DNA of 64,000 nucleotides from Bugula neritina (lineage: Eukaryota > Bryozoa > Gymnolaemata > Cheilostomatida > Bugulidae): positions 186,001 to 250,000 of the forward strand of contig OZ037773.1 in assembly GCA_964035545.1 (NCBI GenBank), read 5' to 3'. A model generated the notes under the pieces. It was not told the origin of the DNA. It did not search any database and was given only the letters and a program-made list of their open reading frames with translations. Every line of letters begins with the position of its first letter. Positions within the stretch are counted from its first letter, which is position 1. Shown one piece after another: positions 1 to 11,700 of this stretch. The translations under genes were made by a program, and so were the position numbers.

Positions 1-945
1 TAGTTAGTAGTACTGTGTGCTAGGTAGTAGTACTGTGTGCTAGTTAGTAGTACTGCGTGCTAGTTAGTAGTACTGTGTGCTAGTTAGTTGTACTGTGTGC
101 TAGTTAGTAGTACTGTGTGCTAGTTAGTAGTACTGTGTGCTAGTAGTACTGTGTGCTAGTAGTACTGTGTGCTAGTTAGTAGTACTGTGTGCTAGTTAGT
201 AGTACTGTGTGCTAGTTAGTAGTACTGTATGTTAGTTAGTAGTACTGTGTGCTAGTTAGTAGTACTGTGTGCTAGTTAGTAGTACTGTGTGCTAGTTAGT
301 AGTACTGTGTGCTAGTTAGTAGTACTGTGTGCTAGTAGTACTGTGTGCTAGTTAGTAGTACTGTGTGCTAGTTAGTAGTACTGTGTGCTAGTAGTACTGT
401 GTGCTAGTAGTACTGTGTGCTAGTTAGTAGTACTGTGTGCTAGTTAGTAGTACTGTGTGTTAGTTAGTAGTACTGTGTGTTAGTTAGTAGTACTGTGTGC
501 TAGTTAGTAGTACTGTGTGCTAGTTAGTAGTACTGTGTGCTAGTTAGTAGTACTGTGTGCTAGTTAGTAGTACTGTGTGCTAGTTAGTAGTACTGTGTGC
601 TAGTAGTACTGTGTGCTAGTAGTACTGTGTGCTAGTTAGTAGTACTGTGTGCTAGTTAGTAGTACTGTGTGTTAGTTAGTAGTACTGTGTGTTAGTTAGT
701 AGTACTGTGTGCTAGTTAGTAGTACTGTGTGCTAGTTAGTTGTACTGTGTGCTAGTTAGTAGTACTGTGTGCTAGTAGTACTGTGTGCTAGTAGTACTGT
801 GTGCTAGTAGTACTGCGTGCTGGTTAGTAGTACTGTGTGCTAGTTAGTAGTACTGTGTGTTAGTTAGTAGTACTGTGTGCTAGGTAGTAGTACTGTGTGC
901 TAGTTAGTAGTACTGTGTGTTAGTTAGTAGTACTGTGTGCTAGTT
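1..945. repeat. 20-bp minisatellite array
   Basis: The unit is TAGTTAGTAGTACTGTGTGC, repeated almost without interruption for about 48 copies, with frequent 16-bp variants that lack one TAGT and point variants (GTGTGT, TTGTACTG, GCGTGC). The array runs off the left edge, so its true length is unknown. The unit has stop codons in several frames and is non-coding. It may lie in an intron of the receptor whose last exons are near 4 kb, or be intergenic. Confidence 0.95.
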
Positions 946-1984
946 GATTGTGAGACTAGCTGTTCAGCTATGCCAGGGTCTAACTTGGTTAAAATGATAG
1001 AAGGAAACTCTTATATGGGAAAGATAAGCTAAGTTTCATTAAACGTTTATATTGACATGTGTTGCTCTCAACATCAGTATCGTAAACTCCCCTTTCCCCA
1101 CTCGAAATAGTGAGGTATAAGTTTAATATGGTAAGTGATAGAGCATATGTGTGTGCAGATTTATTCTATTTTAAACACCACATCTCATAGTTAGATAATT
1201 CAGTTGGTGCTGTAGAGCTTTCAAATGCTATCTGGAGCAATTTAATTTTATTCATCCCCCCCCCTCCCCTTTAGTGTTTTAGCTCACCTCTGATAATCAG
1301 CCATTATGATGGGTTTGCTGTACATAGTTACTCAAAGCTCAGCATTTCCGACTATAATCAGCTATAATATGCATTGCATAGCTGGTTTAGTGAGGGAATA
1401 TGCTATGCCTGTGCCGTACTAACTTGGCAACCTACACAGTCCATAACTAGGCTCGTGATTGATGGCCTTTACAACATACTCCGGTGTAGCCTCACTATGA
1501 TAGCAGATAGTATTCTACCAACTATCGCACTAGGTGTTGCCCATCTCCGAATACAGCTTGAAGAGAAATTCATTGGCCCAATGTAGTTGATTTCGGAAGA
1601 TATTGTCTGCTGGCTCTTTCTGTTACACCAGGCCACATTGCTTAACCCCCTAGGGCCTAGACACACTGCTTGGCACATGACATCCTAAACTCATAGGGAC
1701 AGCCTACTCTGTAGGCTATGCTGTGTAGAGCAAGTTGAAGGATGCTAAGTCATGTTTTATTGATCAAATAGGGAGGAATGTTTCAACAGGAGTAGTTTAT
1801 TTATTCAGTGTGTTTTAGTAACAAGTAGGTCACGTGACTCCATAGTTTAGCATGTAATCAGGGACTAACGTGCTACACTTACATGTACATGTAGCCTGTT
1901 TTACACAATAATATAACAACCTTCTACAAAATATCATAGATTCCCACTTCCTCTCCTTAACTTCTTGCTCTCCTGGTTTTCAGT
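946..1984. other. No gene recognised; unique AT-rich sequence
   Basis: I see no exon with a convincing reading frame and splice sites here. A 70-codon open frame at 1374-1586 resembles no known family and overlaps an equally long open frame on the other strand. This is probably an intron of, or the flank of, the receptor gene that ends at 4418. Confidence 0.5.
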
Positions 1985-2433
1985 CTATACAGCTATCTGC
2001 AGTTATTTATAGCTATATCTGCAGTTATTTATAGCTATATCTGCACAGCTATTTATAGCTATATCTGCAGTTATTTATAGCTATATCTCCAGTTATTTAT
2101 AGCTATATCTGCAGTTATTTATAGCTATATCTCCAGTTATTTATAGCTATATCTCCAGTTATTTATAGCTATATCTCCAGTTATTTATAGCTATATCTAC
2201 AGTTATTTATAGCTATATCTCCAGTTATTTATAGCTATATCTACAGTTATTTATAGCTATATCCGCACAGCTATTTATAGCTATATCTACAGTTATTTAT
2301 AGCTATATCTACAGTTATTTATAGCTATATCTGCACAAATGTTTATAGCTATATCTGCATAAATGTTTATAGCTATATCTGTACAAATGTTTATAGCTAT
2401 ATCTACAGTTATTTATAGCTATATCTGCAGCTA
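1985..2433. repeat. 22-bp minisatellite array
   Basis: About 20 copies of a 22-bp unit built on TTATTTATAGCTATATCTGC, with CTGCAG, CTCCAG and CTACAG variants and a few copies carrying CACAAATG. It is non-coding. Confidence 0.9.
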
Positions 2434-2962
2434 ATTATAGAAAGTGGGCGCAGTAATGGAGGAAGGCTGTGTTTTAGATTGAAATTAATGAACTTGGGTT
2501 ATTAAAATTTTCCTCACTCCTGCACCAAATAATTTATTAGCTCTTAGTCATGAGATAGAACATTACATGAAGAGACAAATCTTATTTACTACCCTCTAGA
2601 GTCTAGTGCCTTGTATCACACACTCAACTCATCCCCTATTTATTAGATGTATTATGTACAACACTTCAACACTCAGTTTGTTCTTTCAATAGATCTTTCG
2701 GCATGTTTTGAGGTTGCAAGTTAAGCTTTGATATACCAGAAAGTTATAGAGTTATTCTAAATATTTTCCCTGGTGACTTGAATGAATTCATCTTTACTGA
2801 GTCAGACTTTTTAGTAGTCACAGATGTTGCGTCAGTTGTGAGTCAAACTACCACCAGTTGTATATCAATAAGCAGGAAGAAATTATAGAAATGTGAATAT
2901 GTCACCAGATATATTCCATGCTGGTACTATCTAGTTAGTGCTCTAATTAGAGAATTCAATTT

Positions 2963-3325
2963 ATGTACCACTACACTACTACTACTATGTACCACTACAC
3001 TATTACTACTATGTACCACTACACTATTACTACTAACTACTATGTACCACTACACTATTACTACTATGTACCACTACAGTCTTACTACTATGTACCACTA
3101 CACTATTACTACTATGTACCACTACACTATTACTACTATGTACCACTACACTACTACTACTATGTACCACTACACTATTACTACTATGTACCACTACACT
3201 AGTACTACTATGTACCACTACACTAGTACTACTATGTACCACTACACTACTACTATGTACCACTACACTAGTACTACTATGTACCACTACACTACTACTA
3301 TGTACCACTACACTACTACTACTGT
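2963..3325. repeat. 24/21-bp minisatellite array
   Basis: About 15 copies of ATGTACCACTACAC followed by three or four ACT/ATT triplets, so units are 24 or 21 bp. Open frames on both strands (repeating MYHYT and VVVHSS) are only products of the periodicity. No exon was found on either side. Confidence 0.9.
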
Positions 3326-3848
3326 CTCAGTATTGTGTAGACAACTGTCTTCCTGACAGTCACCATTCCCATGTAAGACTTTCTTGCATTCTCCAGCCAC
3401 CATCTTCATCCAAATGTGGAAAGTACAATCCATCTCTCCTATTGCACTGTTAAGTTGTACCACCTATCTGATATTAACTACAATGTAGACCTCAAAACAT
3501 TCCAACTTCTGTAAATGTAAATTCCAAAATATTTACTCTCAAACCAATGATTTCAAGTTCTGGAAAGAACTAATTTTAAAATATGACTTGACAAAAATAA
3601 TGTTCAGCTATACAGAGCTAAACCCAGAGCTGGTTAGTTGAGAGGAATGTGCTCGTCTCTTGTTTATGAAAATAATGTTAGTTGTTATATCAGCTGAGAT
3701 GGATGGTCTCTTCCTGTCTCCACATATTGTTGTATTTTACTTTCTGCTATGGATGTTGTATTCCCCCTGCAGTGTTTTTCTGTACTATTGTATGTATTTA
3801 TCTAAGTTACTATTTAATTTTTAATATTGGTCCTTTGTTTATTTGTAG

Positions 3849-4418
3849 CACTTACAAAGGCTCAAACACAGCAAAAGGTAAATTATTTATTATATCAGAA
3901 TATTTGTTATTTAGTTGTGGCAATTCCATGCAGCAGTAGATTGTAGTGAAGCTCTCTCTAGAAAGTTTCATGTGTACAGCAAGATAGTCGTGGGTTGCTC
4001 TAGTCCTCACCAAATTATACCAAGACTTGGTACTTTTTGTTTTTTAGTAATGGAAGTTGGTCATTGGAGTTAATGTAGTTTCCTCATCAAACTGTACTTC
4101 AGCTTATTGTACTTTTATTTACCTTCTTTTGATGCTTTTCATGACATTCATCTGTTGGTACAAAGTGTGGACGTTGATAGTGTGTGCGATTCTTTCTAGC
4201 ATAAAGACGATCCCATCATATACGCTGACTTGGACCTGAAGTCCCAACCTCGAGCACTGATTACCAAGCCAAGTGGAGACGCTCCCTCCGACGCTGTCTT
4301 GTACACTTCTATCGATCACCTCAAGACGAAAAGGCTGAAGGACCAGCTGGATGAGCCCTCAATCCCTACCACAGCGCCGCCGCCCCCTCCACTCTATGGC
4401 AATGTCACTGATAACTGA
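3849..4418 (+). CDS. 3' end of a receptor gene: cytoplasmic tail with two ITIMs
   Basis: Partial gene; only the last coding exons are supported. A small exon (3849-3877, 29 nt) sits between TTTGTAG and GTAAAT. It joins in phase to the terminal exon (4200-4418), which follows TTCTTTCTAG and encodes 72 residues before TGA. The tail is polar, with no membrane segment. It carries IIYADL (4215-4232) and VLYTSI (4296-4313). Both fit the ITIM consensus (I/V/L/S)xYxx(I/V/L), with the tyrosines 27 residues apart. A PPPPP stretch and a C-terminal LYGNV (YxN, a Grb2-SH2-type site) follow. Known of the family: paired ITIMs in Ig-type surface receptors recruit SHP phosphatases. Inferred: this is the tail of such a receptor. 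I could not find its extracellular or transmembrane exons, which may lie left of the window. The spacing is too long for an ITAM. The small exon is less certain than the terminal one. Confidence 0.6.
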
Positions 4419-4649
4419 TAGACTGAGTACCAGTGGCAGCCTGGATATCCTATCTGTAACTTGTGTCGTATGCTTTTCGCTCTCAGACTACTTCCAAGTC
4501 ATTGTCAATTATATTCAGTTTATTTGTGGTGTCAAGGTCAAGTTAGCTGAACCTAGAGCCAACCTTGTGATTCAGTAAACATCACATATTAAATTGGAGA
4601 TTTTGAAAATATTCTCCACTCAAAGGAGCATTAAAAGTTTCTAAAACTG

Positions 4650-4670
4650 AATAAAAATCAGTATAATAAA
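4650..4670 (+). promoter_or_regulatory. Polyadenylation signals of the ITIM receptor gene
   Basis: Two AATAAA hexamers (4650-4655 and 4665-4670) lie about 235-250 bases after the stop at 4418. They give a short 3' UTR and mark the end of the plus-strand gene before the convergent golgin gene. Confidence 0.6.
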
Positions 4671-5173
4671 GAGTAATTAATGCTTTTAGTAGAATCTTCT
4701 CCACAAAATAATTTTCCCATTGTAATTTGTTGGTCATGCTTTTGTCTTACTATAGTGGATATTTTATATATGATTATGCTGCCCCTCCCCTCAGGATCTG
4801 TTTGCATTCTGGAGGTGGTTGAAACTGTCTGTGCTCAGTTAAAGCCTTACTTTAACAAAAATAGCTTTTGTGTTAATATTTATAATTATACAAACAGACT
4901 TCTCTGCACACTGTCTTTGTCATTTTAACTTTATTGTGTAAAGAATTGTGATTCAACTGCCTATCATATCAACTAGAGTTACATAATCACATTCTTCTCC
5001 ACTTATATCACTTCTTTTATATATTCATTTTTACATTTCAATAAATAGAGTGAATCAAAACTGAGTTACGATTTGTCATACATATAAATTTATTATATAA
5101 ATAAAAGATATTTTTATAAACTAGCAAACTAATTCTTTTCTATAATATATTATAGAATCTTTCTACATAATTA
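4671..5173. other. Convergent intergenic spacer
   Basis: AT-rich sequence between the polyadenylation signals of the plus-strand receptor gene and the minus-strand golgin gene. No coding exon was seen. Confidence 0.5.
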
Positions 5174-5184
5174 TTTATTTTATT
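5174..5184 (-). promoter_or_regulatory. GOLGA1: Polyadenylation signals of golgin-97
   Basis: On the minus strand this reads as two overlapping AATAAA hexamers, about 530 bases after the golgin stop codon. Bases 5185-5707 would then be the 3' UTR. Confidence 0.5.
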
Positions 5185-5707
5185 GCACTGTTGAGCAAAT
5201 TATAACATTACTAGAAGAATCTTGCTGCAGGCAAAATACACCAGCTAGCCGTGTTTAATGCACGGTGAGAGATCCCTAGAGTTGTGGGATTATTTTTAAA
5301 ATGCAGGTACTAGTGAGGAAAATGCACAGGACTTTCAGTGAGTTCCAACACCCAGAGATGGTGGGCAGAGTAGAACCTGCGCTGGTAAATGTGGTGAATC
5401 TCACATCTGTGAACATCACTGACTGAGAAGTGGATATTCTTCAACTCCAACGACTTCCGTAAAACTAGTGAGCAGAACTAGGGGTTCAGTCCTTATACCC
5501 TAACATACCCCCCTACATATTCCACTCCTGTAACTAACGTACGTGCTCCAGTCTGTGGAAGACTGGTATCCACATAATTCAAGTTGCTCAATGATAGCAT
5601 AACTCTCCAACTGTGAAGGTAAAAACCAGAAGACAAGTAATGCACCATTCTTGAGTAGAGACAATCGAATAAATAGAACATTGGAATAGTTTAGGAATGC
5701 CCACTCT

Positions 5708-8700
5708 TCACTTCCTCAGCTTCTTGGAGGGCTTTTTAGTCGAAGGCCACCAGGACATTTTATACTCCAGAGTGTCTTTGAGGAGTTTCTCCTCGGCTGG
5801 TGTGAACTCTAGTAAGACGGCAAGAGCTTTCACAAGGTGCAGCGACTCGGAGTCTGTACTCATGAGGAAACTAAACACAACGTTTTTCAGATACTCAAAG
5901 TTTATATCCTTGTGGCCACAGAAACCATTCACCTGCAACATACAATAGTAGACACAGTATAGCCCCAGTTCCGCTGTGCAGCTGAAATTCTGTTTCTAGT
6001 GAGTTGATTAGTTGCCAAATCATCGCAACTTTCGTTGCAGCATATTCATTAGAAGACAGGTTTTAATAATTTGGAATGAGAAATGTCCACAGCTGGCCGA
6101 ACACTAAACCTGCAGAAATGTGGGTTTTAGCTTTGCTTGGGTCTATAAGTATTGGTTTGGAATAATCACTTAAATTCATAGTCTGACAACTGTTTATGTC
6201 AAACAGTTCATCTATAACTACTTGAGGGAGGGTGCTGTTGTCACTAACTTACCCCCCCCCCCATGAAGTTAGATTAAAGGCCTATTTTGGTCTTGATGGC
6301 AATACCTAAGAGTTGCAACAGCAGTGGAATACAATAGAGCACCTGCTACATGGTGTTAACATGGCACTTGGTATTTGTTAGCTCTACTTCGCTGAGATAA
6401 CCAAATAAGGTTCATTGGTTGTGATAACACTAGTCAACAGTTTGTTTCATAACTTCCTGGTTCAACACTTCAATGAGCACAACACCACAGTTCTTCAGCC
6501 ATATTGTGTTGAAACCAGCAACACTTACACAATCAAACTCCATATCTAATATGATATCAAAACTCTGTTGCCATAGAGACAAATAAACAAGCTTCAAACA
6601 GTATTTCCTTGTTTTGTAACACTGCAGTAACTACAGCAGGAACTGGTAATGCAACAGCCAAGTTTAAAGCGGAATGAACAAACATGTGTCATCACTTCTC
6701 AGTTACACTACACTAACAAATAACCCAATAATAACCACTCCAAAAATCACTAAAGTTTCTTCAAAAGCTGAACATGCAATGTGTGAAATTGGAAGAATGA
6801 ATTATTGGTGAGTCATTAATGACCACTTCACAGAAAATAAGAAAGGTCGTGACCTCCACCTTAGAAGCTGACTACAAGTTAATGTGGGCTTTCATTCCAC
6901 TAGTGACTAGTTGAACTACCATCTTATGCAGGTAATAATTGAGCTGATATGGACTAGTAAATACACCTGTGGATGTATCAGTTTCTACTCATAAACAGTA
7001 ATGGTATGTATATAACAGCACGTAATAATCTACTGATTACTTGAATGTTACTTATCGATTTCCAATAGTGAGTCACACATCTAATGACACACTGTAATGG
7101 TATAGTAGGGCAGAAACGAGGCTGTGCTATCAATGCAGTACAACTGTACTTTGACCTAGATTGTGTTGAATTGATGTCACAACAAAACTGCTAGTCACGA
7201 AGAATGACTCACTATTGTGATGAAATAGGGAATGTAAGCTAAATTTGAATCACTAAGCGTTGCTCAATTGAAACAAAAGAAAGTATTCAGGCAGTTGAAA
7301 AGGTTTCTTCTACTCCCAATGGAATCCAGTCAATAGCTGAGAGCCCACTAATAAAGGCATCACAGTTTAGCAACACACTTCTCATAACAAAACTACATCA
7401 GCTAAACTCCACAGTTCTACTATAAACTTGTAGAATTTCTATACCACTCCACCTTTCCTACATTAGCCTTAAAATACAAAACACGTTAACGATTCAACTC
7501 CCTTAAATCTAGTATCTGGCCAAACAGTATATAATGTTACTTGCAGAGAATACACAATATAACATTCTGCACCGACTGAGAGAAGAACCGACAACCCACA
7601 CTGCATTACAAGAGAGTAACAATTCTGTAGCAACACCAAACTATCGCCAGCTCTAACAAGCAATGCAGGAGATAGGAAGTGTATGAGAGAACTTGGCCCT
7701 GTGTGTCGCTACTCTCTTGACATGTGTGACAGCTAATACAAACATTTAGACATCAAAGAGACATCAAAGAGATAAAGTGAAGCTAGAGAGGAAATACCCA
7801 GTACTGAGTACTCAACTGTTTCTGTGGGAATCCATTGAGTTGTCTTCCCACATAATTGCTATCAAACTTCAAATATTTCTGAACTAGGCACTCTCTCCAG
7901 AACTTTCTAACCAATTGAAACGACAGCCTTAATTACCATGAAGTTATATTTCCACAACTGCAGCTGTTAAGAGCAGGACTTCTAAATATTCTAAGCTCAT
8001 TATAGTAAGCAGAACTTTACCAAACATAATTTAGGTGTGTGTTCTCTCACCTCATGCCTGTACTGCTGTGTCAAGCCTCTATCTGCAGGTTTAGTCTGAG
8101 TTCTTAGTGTGGTGGGTACAGGTGGTGGGGTATTATCTTCCACTGGAGAGTCGTACCTGTAATAACACAAGGGCCTCTTGCTATAGTCCCATATATTCAC
8201 CCAATCCTATAGTATAACATTAGAATAGAAAGTGAAACTATATGGATAGATAGAGCAGTTCCATTCGGATAGCAACTCGGTATTTAAACCATGGCTACAG
8301 ACAATAATTGTATGTTCCTCAGGTATGCCTGAAAACTGGTAACACCGGAATTTAGAATATAAACATAGCCAAGTATCCTTAAACATTGCATTTGTACACA
8401 ATATCCTGGTTACATATAACCACACAGGCATGTATTATATACACGCGCGCACAGGCACACATTTCCCTTAACCAGTCATCTTGACTAACCTTTCGAGGTC
8501 GGTGAGAGAGGGAATGGAGCGCACCCTTTCCAGCAGCTTACTAGGGCTAGAGTCCCTGTGGCTAAGTTTAGAGTTATCCCCGAGACCTCTCAACTCTCGT
8601 TTAATTGTCTTTTTGAGATCATTGATTGTCTGTTGCTGAATTTTGAGAGATTTATTCCTGTCAGAAATTGTCTTCTCCTGCCTAGAGAGCTCAGTCTTCA

Positions 8701-11700
8701 AACTCTCACTGTAATCATTCAAACACTTGAATATGCGTTTTTACTTTGACTTTAGAATTTCCAGTCCACTCAGAATTTCTACATGTAATTAATTTTGCAG
8801 AGGAATCTTATGAAAAGAATGATATCAATGATAATATAAACTAGGAGTGAATCAGCGCTCCTTAGTAAATACATAGAAGTGAAAGACCAAGTACCTGTCT
8901 CTTTAAGTAGTGTGTATCTGTATCATTAATCTCACGGTATCCCTATTCTCCCCCCCCCCTCCCCACCTCCCCCTCCCGGCGTATGCAATTGAACACTTAA
9001 AATATCAATCTTACAATTTATATAGCAGCATGAGCATGCAGTAGACTCATATCAGTAGGAGTTATCTTATCTATATTAGGCGAGCAAACAACTTCAAAAT
9101 TCAACTAACTGCCAGTATAAGAAATGGTGACTTCTTTCTAGACATTCGATATAAGAAGTTTACTGTTAGCAGAGGGAAAGACTTTTTGTGTAATTTTACA
9201 AAAATCCACGCCTTACATTCCAAGATAATTAGAAAATTAGATAGTATGACAGCTGAGATGTTTGTCATATTGTTTCTATTTCTATTCACAAAACTTGCCA
9301 AAACATGGACTATAGCAGGTGGTACCTTTGTCTAGTCTAATCAGCTCAGTAAAAGGTAAGCATCTCAAACAGGGCACTTGCTTGCTTGAGCTCGAAAATT
9401 CTAATTCATAGTCTCACTACTATTACATAGTCACACTACTATTACATAGTCACACTACTATTACATAGTCACACTACTATTACATAGTCACACTACTATT
9501 ACATAGTCACACTACTATTACATAGTCACACTACTACTACATAGTCACACTACTATTACATAGTCACACTACTATTACATAGTCACACTACTATTACATA
9601 GTCACACTACTATTACATAGAGCCTTGACTATTGCCAAGTCATAAGAATATTGGTTACTGACTCACATTTCTGAAACCTTTTCATCTAGCTCTTTCTGTA
9701 TAGCCTCAGAGCTGAAAAGTTGACCTTCTAAGAGAGTTATCTTCTCTTGTAAAGTTTCATGCTCTTGCCTGGCAGAATTTCCCCTTACCTCTATGGTAAT
9801 GAAGTAGAACATTACTAGTTACACAGTGCTGCATTGCCAGAAATTAGCTTCATATTATATAACTCCATTTACTAACTAGTGCTGAGTGAAACTGTAAACT
9901 CAAAGAGGGAGTAGCTCACCATTTGCTTGTAGCTTCTCCTGCAACTCCACAACTGTCTGCTGATGGGTAGCCTGTGCAGACTTGAGTTCTATTTTACATT
10001 TCTCTAGTTGGGAGGAGAGCTCTGCATTTCTCAAGTACAGTTCATCAGTCTCTGTGAACCAAATCTAAGATTTTATAATTGAATACCAGCTCTGCTATCT
10101 ATGCAAGCACTATACTAGACAGTAACTAGTAGTACTAGTGACTATGTAGTACTCATTACTAGACAGTAACTAGTAGTACTAGTGACTATCTAGTACTCAT
10201 TACTAGAAGTACAGTTCTCCCTCCGTATTTAACTAGGCTGTGGATCCCGAAACTTTGATTCGTGACATTAAAATACAATATTTAACTCATGGATCCTTTG
10301 AATTTGGCAATTTTTTCTTTACACGCAGTACAGAGTACACACAGTACAGAGTACACACAGTACAGAGTACACACAGTACAGAGTACACACAGTACAGAGT
10401 ACACACAGTACACAGAGTACACACATACATGAGTCACGAGGTCCAAGCCCTTCCCATGACCAATAGAAGTTAAAAAGAACTAGAAATGTGAGATATGGAG
10501 GGAGCACTGTAGTAGCAGCACCACCACTACTACTACTACTACCAGTACTACCGCTAATACTACCAGTACTACTACTACCACTACGACTACCACTACCACA
10601 ACTACTACCACTACTACTACCACCACTACTACCACCACCACTACCACCACCACTACCACCACCACTACTACTACCACTACCACCACTACTACCACCACTA
10701 CCACCACCACTACTACCACTACTACTACTACTACTACCACTACTACTACTACTACCACTACTACTATCAGTGCTACTACTACTAATACTACTACTACCAC
10801 TATTACTACCTGCACTAACAGTCTCCAAGTTTCTCTGCACTTCCTGTAGACTTTGAGTAAGATTTTCTTTATCAGTCTTCAACCTAGATACTTCCAGTTG
10901 CAGCCCCTCAATCTGATAAGAAAAGTAAACGGATTAAGAATGATTGTGAAGATTTCATGAAGTGAGCACAGTTAGCAATCACGATTGTTTTCATCTACAA
11001 AATACACATGCTAAAACTTGAACACACAATACCCTTTATTAACAGCACACTATTATATAATAATATCACAGCTAATAACATTGTAATAATCACATTGCAG
11101 ATATTATATAACCCAGCAGGTAGAATCCACATGCCTGTTCATTCAATCTTTCTTCTGTGACTTTAGTCTCTGCTGCTACAGCCAAGGAGCTGTCCTTCAG
11201 CTTATTAATTACTGACTCTTTGGAAGAGAGGAGAGTGTTCAACTCGTCTACTTCCTTCCTCTTAGACCTCTCCAGCTGCCGCAACTCCCCTAGCAACAAT
11301 GTAAACAAATATGTAGTCACCTAGCAACAATGTAAACAAATATGTAGTCACCTAGCAACAATGTAAACAATATAATATAATTATGTACGCTGAGGCAGCA
11401 AAGAAAATACATAAAATTCAAAAATACTCAAACATAATATGAATTTATAATTAAGAAAACACAAGAAATGTAAAATATTCCATCTAGATAGGATTAAGTC
11501 TAGAAACTCTATCGAATATTCATGAAACATACAAAGATATGTGAACATCTGTACTCAGAGTCCGTAGTACGAATTGAAACAAGTCAAAATCTACCTCTGA
11601 CAGTAGAGAGCTGCTCATGGAGGTCACTGAGTTGCTTCTCGTCATCGAGCTGTTTGTCGAGTGCTTCCTCCCGCAGAGTGTCCAGCTGCTCCTGAACACA

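Noticed and set aside
1-945. CRISPR array
   Set aside because: The units are contiguous with no unique spacers, and the genome is animal.
1374-1678. Overlapping 70-codon open frames on both strands
   Set aside because: There is no family resemblance, no splice-site support and no codon bias I can see. Length alone is not evidence in an intron-rich genome.
10319-10882. Long serine/glycine-rich, poly-valine and proline/leucine-rich open frames
   Set aside because: All are readings of the intronic (GTA/GTG)n array. The true exon covers only 10810-10912, and its donor lies at the array start.
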